DNA of 27,999 nucleotides, taken from NCBI GenBank assembly GCA_938003875.1, contig CALKWO010000297.1, forward strand, positions 1-27,999, given 5' to 3'. The notes beneath the pieces are model-generated. The model saw nothing but the letters and a program-made list of their open reading frames with translations, was not told the origin of the DNA and searched no databases. Every line of letters begins with the position of its first letter. The stretch's first letter is position 1. The position numbers were made by a program, and so were the translations under genes. The DNA comes from an uncultured bacterium. GTDB taxonomy: Bacteria; Planctomycetota; Uabimicrobiia; Uabimicrobiales; JABWCH01. This document shows, piece by piece, positions 9,279-16,333 of this stretch.

Positions 9279-10100
9279 ATGGACTTTGTGCAATGGCCAG
9301 GATGGAAATTTTTGCTTTTGGTGCTGATTGTTGCCTCTTTCTGGGGACTTCTTTTTGCTGTAGCAGGATTTCTGCCCTCTCTTTTATGGATATCTTCTCC
9401 TTATTGGGTAACTCTGACACGCATTATCTTTGCTATTTTGATAAGCATGACGGCTGTTATTTTTTTTAAGGACATTTTCCCTGAATTGGATTACACTCAA
9501 GATATTTTAGACGAGCTGAGCATACATGCCGAGTGGTCTATTTTCTGGATTTCCCTTTTTTCTGGTGTGAACACGATGTTTCTTCTGGGCTTTTTTATAT
9601 CTCCCTCATGGCATTTCTGGATTGCCCTGGTTATAGGAGGAACGCTTTTTTGGCATATTATAGCAGAGTTTTTTTTATGTATCTGGGCCTATGGAATAGA
9701 GGGGATAAGCGAATTTTTCCATTCTTCCCAGATTCTATCGTTCTCTTTTCTGCTGATAATTGCTTTTGCTATAATACTATCAGGATATTTCCTTTCTCTT
9801 GCTTTCCTTCCTGGCATAGAAGAGAATTCCCTCCCCAAAACAAAATGGGAAGAAATCCAGCAATTTTTGGGTGATATCAAAGAGACTTTGCAAAAGAGCT
9901 GGAAAGAAACAACACAAGAAAACCAGGAAAATTTACAAAATTTTCCCCATATACAAAAAAAAATTGAAGAAAAAATTAAGCAATTGGATTTAAAGGAAAT
10001 GCAAGCATGGCTTGAGAAACTTCATACCTGCAAGACATCTCAAGAAATCCAATTGTACCTGGATAGTCTGGAAGAATATATTCAGAATAAAAAAAAGTAA
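9279..10100 (+). CDS. five-helix membrane protein with helical C-terminal tail
   Basis: Protein of 273 residues, family not recognised. Five strongly hydrophobic segments lie at about residues 11-33, 44-63, 87-107, 111-138 and 152-176. The remaining ~95 residues are charged, rich in K, E and Q, and look like a coiled coil or helical bundle. Acidic stretches sit between helices 2 and 3. The start is the ATG at 9279 with AAAGGG upstream; it lies 17 bases after the kinase stop, so it is probably co-transcribed. No catalytic motif is visible. A kinase substrate or structural partner is possible, but this rests only on gene order. Confidence 0.75.
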   Translation: MDFVQWPGWKFLLLVLIVASFWGLLFAVAGFLPSLLWISSPYWVTLTRIIFAILISMTAVIFFKDIFPELDYTQDILDELSIHAEWSIFWISLFSGVNTMFLLGFFISPSWHFWIALVIGGTLFWHIIAEFFLCIWAYGIEGISEFFHSSQILSFSFLLIIAFAIILSGYFLSLAFLPGIEENSLPKTKWEEIQQFLGDIKETLQKSWKETTQENQENLQNFPHIQKKIEEKIKQLDLKEMQAWLEKLHTCKTSQEIQLYLDSLEEYIQNKKK

Positions 10101-10136
10101 TTTGCTAACTTCTATGAAAAAGATAAGGATTTAAGT

Positions 10137-10904
10137 ATGACCGATGTTATTGAAGAAAAAAAAATCGTATCTCTGGTATCTCAACTCAAAGATCAAAATT
10201 TGGATTTAAGCCTGCAAGCCTCAGAGCGGATTGTCGCTTTAGGAACGAGAGCCGTTCCCTATCTATTGCCCTTGCTGGAAGAAAGTGAATGGTCTTTACG
10301 CTTTCGAGTAGCCAGTTTAATCCAGAAATTGGGAATCCGTTCTCAAAAAAACTATGTTGCTGTAGAAAAAGCCTTTTCTCAGGAAAAAGATAAGGATATT
10401 TTGAAAAAACTAGGACAGGCTATATCGGAAAGCGAAAGAATTGTGCTGGAGGATATAGTGATTCCTTCGGGGAAAAAATGCCAGGACATAGCTAAACTGA
10501 CCTTGGTAGAATGGTTTGAAAAAGAAGAAGCAGAAGAAATTCAAGAAATCTTGAAAAAAAATGGATATATTTTCCAAAGAAAAGTCACTCTGTTCAGCCA
10601 TCCAGAATGGGAAAACTATTATGAAAGGCATACTTTTCTTATCCATGAAGAAGATTTTGAAAATGCGCTAGAGGATCTCTTAGACTATTTTGGCTTTGGT
10701 AAAGAGCAGGAGAAAAATTTTACAGGAGAATGCCCTGCTTGCGGAACCCCAAATCAAAATGTAGATGAGTGTATAGAATGCGGCCTGAATCTGACTTTTC
10801 TTCCCTCTATGGCTATTCAGGAACATCCCTTCTTTGCTTATCTCTTGGAAAACGGACTTTTGCCAGAGACCAAAGTTCCCCCTGAGCCTCCAGAGGAAGA
10901 ATAG
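10137..10904 (+). CDS. HEAT-like repeat protein with C4 zinc ribbon
   Basis: Protein of 255 residues with no membrane segment. Residues about 8-100 look like two or three HEAT-type helical repeats, including A..RIVALG.RAVPYLLPLL and a following LRFRVASLIQKLG segment. A middle region of mixed charge follows. Near the C-terminus is a four-cysteine knuckle: C199 and C202 (CPAC), then C212 and C215 (CIEC), a CxxC-x9-CxxC spacing that would bind one zinc. It ends in a P/E-rich tail. This pairing suggests protein-protein or protein-nucleic-acid binding, with no evident enzyme activity. It lies 36 bases after the membrane protein gene and is probably the last gene of the run, since a new promoter candidate follows. 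Confidence 0.75.
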   Translation: MTDVIEEKKIVSLVSQLKDQNLDLSLQASERIVALGTRAVPYLLPLLEESEWSLRFRVASLIQKLGIRSQKNYVAVEKAFSQEKDKDILKKLGQAISESERIVLEDIVIPSGKKCQDIAKLTLVEWFEKEEAEEIQEILKKNGYIFQRKVTLFSHPEWENYYERHTFLIHEEDFENALEDLLDYFGFGKEQEKNFTGECPACGTPNQNVDECIECGLNLTFLPSMAIQEHPFFAYLLENGLLPETKVPPEPPEEE

Positions 10905-10961
10905 CCAACATTTGCAAACTAGCCAGGCGACTTCTTTTCTTTCTTGTTCAGAAAAAAAGCT

Positions 10962-10989
10962 TTGTCTTTTTTTTGGGTTATGGTAAAAT
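10962..10989 (+). promoter_or_regulatory. candidate promoter for the pseudokinase-phosphatase gene
   Basis: TTGTCT at 10962-10967 and TAAAAT at 10984-10989 are 16 bases apart, with TGG directly before the -10 (an extended -10). It lies in the 126-base gap before the gene at 11031 and would give a short leader of about 35 bases. Confidence 0.4.
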
Positions 10990-11030
10990 TTTGAAAGACT
11001 ATCAAATTATATAACTTTAAGAGAAGAAAT

Positions 11031-12983
11031 ATGGGATGCGATAAGCTTTTGATGGTAAAAAATGAAAAAGTAATCGGAGAGATATTTTTATCCCGCTCAG
11101 AAAAAAACAAGATAGAATATTTTGAATTGCAGTGGAACGAAGAGAATGGATGCTATGCTGTTAGTCTGAGCCAACAGGGGGATTACTATTTCCAAAAAGA
11201 GAAAAAATTTGAGATAAATGATAAAATTGAAATCCAGCCAGCAAAGCAGTACTATTTGCCTTGCAATTCTTATATCAGGAGGGCGGATGCAGTAAAAGCA
11301 GGAGCAGACGCAGGGACACAATTGTTTCTTCTTTTAAAAGAAAAGCAGTATTTGATTGTAAGGCGGATTGAAGAGGGGTCTCAGAAAAAAATCTATCTGG
11401 CTATAGATTCTCATCTGAATAATACTCTGGTTGTTTTAAAACTAAGGCGTAAAGGGAGTGCTCATTTTGCTCGTTTTCGCAGATCTGCTATGTTGCTGAG
11501 TAGTATTTCTGCTTATATTCCCCGCATTATGGATATTGGGCAGCAAATCATGATGGACGGCTATGAGTATGACTATCAGGCTTTTGAATACTTTGCTGGA
11601 TATTCTTTGGATCAAAAGCTTCCTCTGGAAAAAGACGCTGCTATTAAAATTTTCTATCATATCTCGCTTGCCATACAAGACTTACACAGAGCCAATATCA
11701 GCCATCGCAATCTAAAGCCTGAACATATATTGTATGATTCAGAATACAATGCAAAACTTGTGGGCCTGAGCCTTGTAAAAAAGAGCGTGGAAAAAGGCAC
11801 GACAGAAGTTGTCAATCCTTCTCTGGATGCAGATATTACCCTATCAGGAACAGAACCCATGGAATTGAATGTACAAGAAAGCACACCAGGGCAAATCATA
11901 GGGAATATTGTGTTCGCACCCATTAGTATGATAGAAAAAAGGAAAGATATCTATTGTATAGCTTCACTTTTTGTTTATAGCCTTCAGGAAACACTAGAGA
12001 AGCGGAAAAAATTTTTGAATACCATCAACTCTGAGAAATCAGGATTGACAGAAAAAGAGCTGGTTCAAAAATATTTACCAGATTCGGAATTTCCTAATAG
12101 TTTGATTAAAATTTTAGTAGAGATTCTTGTAAACTATAAGTTCATAAAGGCCTCTGAGCTGGTATCAGAATTTGCACTATCTTTGGGATATGTATGCAAT
12201 GAGATTACACGGTCCGATCAATTTCCCATGCCTAAAGAAATTTTGATTCCTGGAGTGGAGAGTGCCTTTTGGTATGCACCCATGGAAGAGGTAGGCGGAG
12301 ATTTTTATAATATTATCGAGCTAAGCAATGGGAAATATGGTATTTTATTTGGAGATACAATGGGGCACGGAATCAAGGCGTATTTTTATACTCATTTAAT
12401 CTATCCTGTTGCAGAGCTTTTTTCCGACCAGCAGATCTCGCCTGCAAGCCTTTTAGAAAAGATGGATCGCCTTTTATATAAAAGTGGAAGAGGCAGAGGA
12501 GGCTATGCTCAGGCTACTGCGCTATATGGAATTTTATCTTTGGACGAATATTGTCCTTATTTCATGTATGCAAGTGCAGGACACCCTTTTCCTATTTTGT
12601 ATCGTCCTGCCTCTTCCCAAGAGGAAAAATCCTGTGCTTTTTATCTGAAATTGGAGAATACTCCTTTTACTGGAACTCCATTAGGTATGGGAATGTGCCG
12701 TTTCCTGGAAAATTTCATTCGCCTCCAAGAAGGAGACATACTTTTATTTTATACGGATGGCATTATTGAGAAAACAAATAAAAATGGTATAGAATATGGC
12801 TATGAAAGATTGCTTTCTATAGTACATCAATGGGCTGATTATTCTGAGTTGGATCCTTTGCAAAATCTTATAGAAACTTTGCGTACAGATGTCCAGAATT
12901 TTGCGCAGAGCAGCAAGGAAAAAGACGACATTACTGTGATGGCAATCAAAATTGGTAAGTTAGGAAAAAAAACAAAAAAATAA
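11031..12983 (+). CDS. pseudokinase fused to SpoIIE-type (PP2C-like) Ser phosphatase
   Basis: Protein of 650 residues. Residues 1-100 are an unrecognised N-terminal region. Residues about 105-390 have kinase architecture: LVVLKL with K137, and SHRNLKPEHILY at the catalytic loop. However, the catalytic Asp is Asn (HRN, 225-227), the DFG triad reads VGL (244-246) and the glycine loop has lost its glycines (EEGSQKKIY). Phosphotransfer is therefore unlikely. Residues about 400-640 are a complete SpoIIE/PP2C phosphatase: VGGDF (D424), GDTMGHG (D442), FYTDG (D576) and KDDIT (D632/D633), all the metal-binding acids. Family members dephosphorylate anti-sigma-factor antagonists or other phosphoproteins. 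The pseudokinase probably serves as a sensor or docking domain. The active kinase gene 1.8 kb upstream could be its counterpart. Confidence 0.88.
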   Translation: MGCDKLLMVKNEKVIGEIFLSRSEKNKIEYFELQWNEENGCYAVSLSQQGDYYFQKEKKFEINDKIEIQPAKQYYLPCNSYIRRADAVKAGADAGTQLFLLLKEKQYLIVRRIEEGSQKKIYLAIDSHLNNTLVVLKLRRKGSAHFARFRRSAMLLSSISAYIPRIMDIGQQIMMDGYEYDYQAFEYFAGYSLDQKLPLEKDAAIKIFYHISLAIQDLHRANISHRNLKPEHILYDSEYNAKLVGLSLVKKSVEKGTTEVVNPSLDADITLSGTEPMELNVQESTPGQIIGNIVFAPISMIEKRKDIYCIASLFVYSLQETLEKRKKFLNTINSEKSGLTEKELVQKYLPDSEFPNSLIKILVEILVNYKFIKASELVSEFALSLGYVCNEITRSDQFPMPKEILIPGVESAFWYAPMEEVGGDFYNIIELSNGKYGILFGDTMGHGIKAYFYTHLIYPVAELFSDQQISPASLLEKMDRLLYKSGRGRGGYAQATALYGILSLDEYCPYFMYASAGHPFPILYRPASSQEEKSCAFYLKLENTPFTGTPLGMGMCRFLENFIRLQEGDILLFYTDGIIEKTNKNGIEYGYERLLSIVHQWADYSELDPLQNLIETLRTDVQNFAQSSKEKDDITVMAIKIGKLGKKTKK

Positions 12984-13014
12984 TTTCTTATAAATAGTTG
13001 ATAAAAATTTACCC

Positions 13015-13043
13015 TTGACTTTTAGATTAGGCTCTGTTAAGAT
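13015..13043 (+). promoter_or_regulatory. sigma-70-type promoter for the pilus/secretin operon
   Basis: TTGACT at 13015-13020 and TAAGAT at 13038-13043 are separated by exactly 17 bases. This sits in the 113-base gap before the PilM-like gene and would start a transcript about 45 bases upstream of its ATG. Confidence 0.55.
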
Positions 13044-13096
13044 TCTATTTACTTACTTGCACTAATCTGAAGTTCAATTTATCAAAGGGAATAGCG

Positions 13097-15127
13097 ATGG
13101 CAAGCAACGAAGTTTGGGGTATTGACATTGGTAAGTCTGCTCTTAAAGCTGTAAAGATGAAGAAAATCAAAGACCAGGTCGAAATTACAGCAATTGATAT
13201 CATTGAGTATGATCAATCTGCCGAGGCTGAAAATGTAGATAAGGAAGAACAAGTACGGCAAGCCTTAAATGAATTTCAGGCACGCAATAAAGTAAAAAAT
13301 GAAAAAATCTACGTTTCTATTCCTGGGCAGGCCACTTTTAATCGTATGATTAATATTCCACCTGTGGAAGCTAAGAGAATCAAAGAAATTGTAAGCTATG
13401 AAGCACAACAGCAAATTCCTTTTCCCATCAATGATGTTTTATGGGATTATCAGCTCATTGGATCAGCCAAGCAAAATAAGGCAGAAGAGCGTGAAGTAAT
13501 GCTTTTTGCTGTGAGAAGAGAAATTATCAATAATTTCTTGGGAAATATTTCTGGTGCCAAGCTTCATGTGGATGGAATTCAAATTGCTCCTCTGGCACTA
13601 TATAATTTTATTCGATATGAAAGACCAGAACTAAACGCTTGTGTAGCAATAGATATTGGTGCTCAAAATACAGATTTGGTAGTGGTGGATGGCGATAAAT
13701 TATGGCTAAGAGCATTGCCTTATGCAGGAAATGATATAACAAAGGCATTACAAAAAAGATTCAATATTCCTTATGCTGAAGCGGAAAAGTTAAAGCTGAA
13801 ATCAGGTAAAACAAAACAGGCCAAGAAGATTTTTGATGTCATGAAGCCTGTACTACAGGATATTGTAGGTGAAATCCACCGCTCTGTTGGTTTCTACAAG
13901 TCTATGTCCAAAGAGATAAAGTTTGAAACCATGATTTTTATGGGCAATGTTACAAAACTTGCCGATTTTGAACAATTCTTTTCTCAAAAACTTGAATACC
14001 AGATAGAGATTCTATCGGACTTGAAAAGAATTCGCGTTTCTCCTAAAATCAATGTCAATCTTTTTCAGACCAATATTCCTTCTTTTGCTATTGCTTTAGG
14101 GCTTTGCATACAGGGATTGGGTCTTTCTCAGAACAAGATCAGATTGTTGCCTGAAGAAGTAAGATTGGAAAAAAGTTTAGCACAACAAAAACCCATTCTT
14201 GCTCTTGCAACAGGTCTTCTGGCAATTGTTCCTGCCTGGTTGTGGTACAACAATTCTCAATTGCTTAAAGCAATCCAGACAACCAATTCTAACATTGATA
14301 AAGTGTTAGCCCCTATTAGCAAAAAAGAAGAAGAATGGAAAAGCGTAAGCGACAATTCTGAATATAAGCTGAAACTAGAACAGCTTATTAAAATTGGAGC
14401 CAATAGAGATTTGATGTCCACTATCTTACAAAAAATCAACAGTGTCTTTATGGACTCTGCTGAAAAAATTAAAGAAGCTAAGGGCAATAAGATATGGATA
14501 TTGGATTTGGAAGTTCAAAAAGAGAGAGAAAGTTATAAATATACTGAAAAAGACCAGGAAAATATTGATAGTATTCACGCCAGTATAAAAATAGCATTTA
14601 AAACTTTAGGCGACCCAGTCTTGAATCGCGATTATGCTATTCGTTATCTTAGAGAACCACTGGAAAAAATCGAAGTCGCTTTAGGCAAAGATCTGGGAAA
14701 AAATAACAAAACTCCTGAGGATTCTGAGGAGAAAGAGGCTGAAACAAAGCCCGAAAACCGTTTGCTTTTTGACAAAAAGAATACTACCATAGCTATTGAG
14801 AACAAAGACACCCTTTTTCCTGGCGATGAAGTACGTGACAGTCTTTTTTGCCATGTGACACTAAAATTTATCAGTTGGATAGATAAAGAATACTGTTTTA
14901 GTATGCCTGACAGCATGAAAGAAACTCTAGAGCGTGGTGAAATCGAACCTCTCTGCAAAATCTTTGAACAAAACAAATGTCCTCTTTCCGAAAATGCCAG
15001 ATTCGCAGAAAAGAAAGGGGAGATTATATGGATTTTAATAGATGATCAAAACAAAGTGCAATATTTTATTGCAAAAGATACAAACAATCGCTTTAAAGTG
15101 TATCAAATGATTGTTTCCCAAAAATGA
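13097..15127 (+). CDS. pilM: PilM-like actin-fold ATPase fused to a PilN-like membrane domain
   Basis: Protein of 676 residues, about twice the usual PilM length. Residues 1-345 are a PilM/FtsA-type actin-fold ATPase: phosphate-1 motif GIDIGKSALKAVK (8-20), phosphate-2 motif AIDIGAQNTDLVVVDG (184-199), and MGN at 282-284. Residues 346-356 (NKIRLLPEEVR) resemble the NLLP segment by which PilN docks on PilM. A single membrane helix follows at about 367-383, then an extracytoplasmic coiled-coil and mixed domain to 676. In classical type IV pili PilM and PilN are separate; here they appear fused. PilM-PilN-PilO form the inner-membrane alignment platform of pili and related secretion systems. AAGGGA lies 7 bases before the ATG. 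It is the first gene of the module, with the PilO-like and secretin genes downstream. Confidence 0.85.
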   Translation: MASNEVWGIDIGKSALKAVKMKKIKDQVEITAIDIIEYDQSAEAENVDKEEQVRQALNEFQARNKVKNEKIYVSIPGQATFNRMINIPPVEAKRIKEIVSYEAQQQIPFPINDVLWDYQLIGSAKQNKAEEREVMLFAVRREIINNFLGNISGAKLHVDGIQIAPLALYNFIRYERPELNACVAIDIGAQNTDLVVVDGDKLWLRALPYAGNDITKALQKRFNIPYAEAEKLKLKSGKTKQAKKIFDVMKPVLQDIVGEIHRSVGFYKSMSKEIKFETMIFMGNVTKLADFEQFFSQKLEYQIEILSDLKRIRVSPKINVNLFQTNIPSFAIALGLCIQGLGLSQNKIRLLPEEVRLEKSLAQQKPILALATGLLAIVPAWLWYNNSQLLKAIQTTNSNIDKVLAPISKKEEEWKSVSDNSEYKLKLEQLIKIGANRDLMSTILQKINSVFMDSAEKIKEAKGNKIWILDLEVQKERESYKYTEKDQENIDSIHASIKIAFKTLGDPVLNRDYAIRYLREPLEKIEVALGKDLGKNNKTPEDSEEKEAETKPENRLLFDKKNTTIAIENKDTLFPGDEVRDSLFCHVTLKFISWIDKEYCFSMPDSMKETLERGEIEPLCKIFEQNKCPLSENARFAEKKGEIIWILIDDQNKVQYFIAKDTNNRFKVYQMIVSQK

Positions 15128-15141
15128 TGCAGAGGGCTTTC

Positions 15142-15160
15142 CCGGGGGCATTGCCCCTGG
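15142..15160 (+). repeat. GC-rich hairpin between the pilM-like and pilO-like genes
   Basis: CCGGGGGC-ATT-GCCCCTGG forms an 8-base-pair stem (one G-U pair) with a 3-base loop. It stands out in AT-rich surroundings, 15 bases after the PilM stop and about 40 bases before the next ATG. It has no downstream T-run, so it is not a good intrinsic terminator. It may stabilise or process the transcript, or be one copy of a dispersed repeat. Confidence 0.5.
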
Positions 15161-15200
15161 AAAATATTTTGATTAATAGCTTTTGAAAGGCAGATAAGGA

Positions 15201-16157
15201 ATGGATATCGATATTCAAAAAAATGGTTTTTATCTTGCCCTGGGTGGTATTCTTGTTGTGTATATCATTGCTTATTTAGCTGTTGTAAGCCCTGAAAAAG
15301 AAAAAATTAAAAAACAAAGCAATACTTTATCTGGTAAGAACAGACAGATTCAAGAATATCTAGGAAAACAGAATAATATTCCAAATGATAAAATCATTGA
15401 ATACTACAAACAGCAGAGAACTCTATTGGAAAAGAATCTTGCGGATGCCTTAGAATTCTTCAAGGAAAAAGATAAAGAATTAGAAAAATGGTTTGATGTT
15501 ATCCATGAATCTCTGGAAAAAAGCGGCAATAAGCTCCCAGAGCTGGACTATTTTCAGGTTGTGTACGCACGGGAAAGAAACAATCTTATCAATTCTTATC
15601 TAAATAAAACAGAAGGTTTGAAAATCAGCAAATCCAAAAAGGATGATTTTGCAACTGATGCAGAATTCGATCCTAAAAATAAGGGAAAAGAAATAGAAGC
15701 TATTTTGCCTTTTGTTTCCCCTAGAGAGATTGTAACCAACTCCCACATGAGAAGAGTCCAAAAACAATTCTGGCTCATTCAGAACTTTTTAAAATTTGCT
15801 GAATTGGGCAAGATGAAAACTCTCAATAAATATAAGTTCGTGAATCAATGGCAGGATGGTATAGAAGAAAATTTTGTTACAAGAACTGTTGAAATCGGCG
15901 GAAACATAGAATACGGAGATATTCCCTTTTTGGTTCAGTCAATTCTGAACAATAAGGATTTTCTCACAGAAATCACGTATCTATCGGTAAAAAGAGATAC
16001 ATCGTATAAACCTGGAGCCATTCTTGTGGATGTCAAATGGGGACAAACTGAAGAACAAGCTTTAAAGGAATATAACGATAAAAATCCTGATAAAGGCAAC
16101 TTACCTCTCGTAGAGGTCACTCTTCGCTGCGATGTTTTGGATTATCAAGGGAAATAG
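15201..16157 (+). CDS. PilO-like single-pass pilus/secretion assembly protein
   Basis: Protein of 318 residues. A short cytoplasmic N-terminus (MDIDIQKNGF) is followed by one membrane helix at about residues 10-30, a helical region (about 35-110) and a mixed C-terminal domain. This is the layout of PilO/GspM-type proteins. Size and topology also resemble the Amuc_1100-type proteins of Akkermansia, which sit in a PilM-secretin cluster; I infer a similar role from position and layout, not from a sequence match. It lies between the PilM-PilN fusion and the secretin gene, so it probably completes the bridge between the inner-membrane platform and the outer-membrane channel. The start ATG has AAAGG about 12 bases upstream. 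Confidence 0.7.
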   Translation: MDIDIQKNGFYLALGGILVVYIIAYLAVVSPEKEKIKKQSNTLSGKNRQIQEYLGKQNNIPNDKIIEYYKQQRTLLEKNLADALEFFKEKDKELEKWFDVIHESLEKSGNKLPELDYFQVVYARERNNLINSYLNKTEGLKISKSKKDDFATDAEFDPKNKGKEIEAILPFVSPREIVTNSHMRRVQKQFWLIQNFLKFAELGKMKTLNKYKFVNQWQDGIEENFVTRTVEIGGNIEYGDIPFLVQSILNNKDFLTEITYLSVKRDTSYKPGAILVDVKWGQTEEQALKEYNDKNPDKGNLPLVEVTLRCDVLDYQGK

Positions 16158-16169
16158 CATATTTTTTTT

Positions 16170-16214
16170 GCGACAAAAACAGGATATCCTATAAAAAGGG
16201 GATTATTTTGTCGC
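16170..16214 (+). promoter_or_regulatory. inverted repeat in the secretin leader
   Basis: GCGACAAAA (16170-16178) and TTTTGTCGC (16206-16214) are perfect 9-base inverted arms with 27 bases between them. The intervening bases contain the palindrome AGGATATCCT (16181-16190) and an AAGGGG ribosome site near 16196-16201. In RNA the stem would enclose that ribosome site and cover a TTG codon at 16208, so it could gate translation. As DNA it could be an operator. No partner is known. Confidence 0.45.
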
Positions 16215-16215
16215 T

Positions 16216-16311
16216 ATGCAAGCAACATCCAAACAACGTACTAACACTAAAGAAATTTTACATAGACGAATATTGTTGGAGGGCGTGGAGGTTCTCTGGC
16301 GTAAGCTATGA
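16216..16311 (+). CDS. possible 31-residue leader ORF before the secretin gene
   Basis: An ATG at 16216 opens a 31-codon frame (starting MQATSKQRTNT) ending at TGA 16309-16311. That TGA overlaps an ATG (ATGA, 16308-16311) that opens a 9-codon frame, and the TGA of the second frame overlaps the secretin ATG (ATGA, 16334-16337). The chain of two ATGA couplings is a plain sequence fact, but translation is unproven. The nearest ribosome-site-like AAGGGG is about 15 bases before this ATG, which is far. It could feed ribosomes to a secretin start that has no ribosome site of its own. Chance is quite possible. Confidence 0.2.
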   Translation: MQATSKQRTNTKEILHRRILLEGVEVLWRKL

Positions 16312-16333
16312 GGCTGCACCGCGTTTACATAGA

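Noticed and set aside
15142..15160. Intrinsic terminator after the PilM-like gene
   Set aside because: The stem is strong but no T-run follows, and the next genes clearly belong to the same module.
16208..16333. TTG start adding 42 residues to the secretin
   Set aside because: Its ribosome site is good, but it would put 42 mostly polar residues before a classic lipoprotein signal. Kept as an alternative only.
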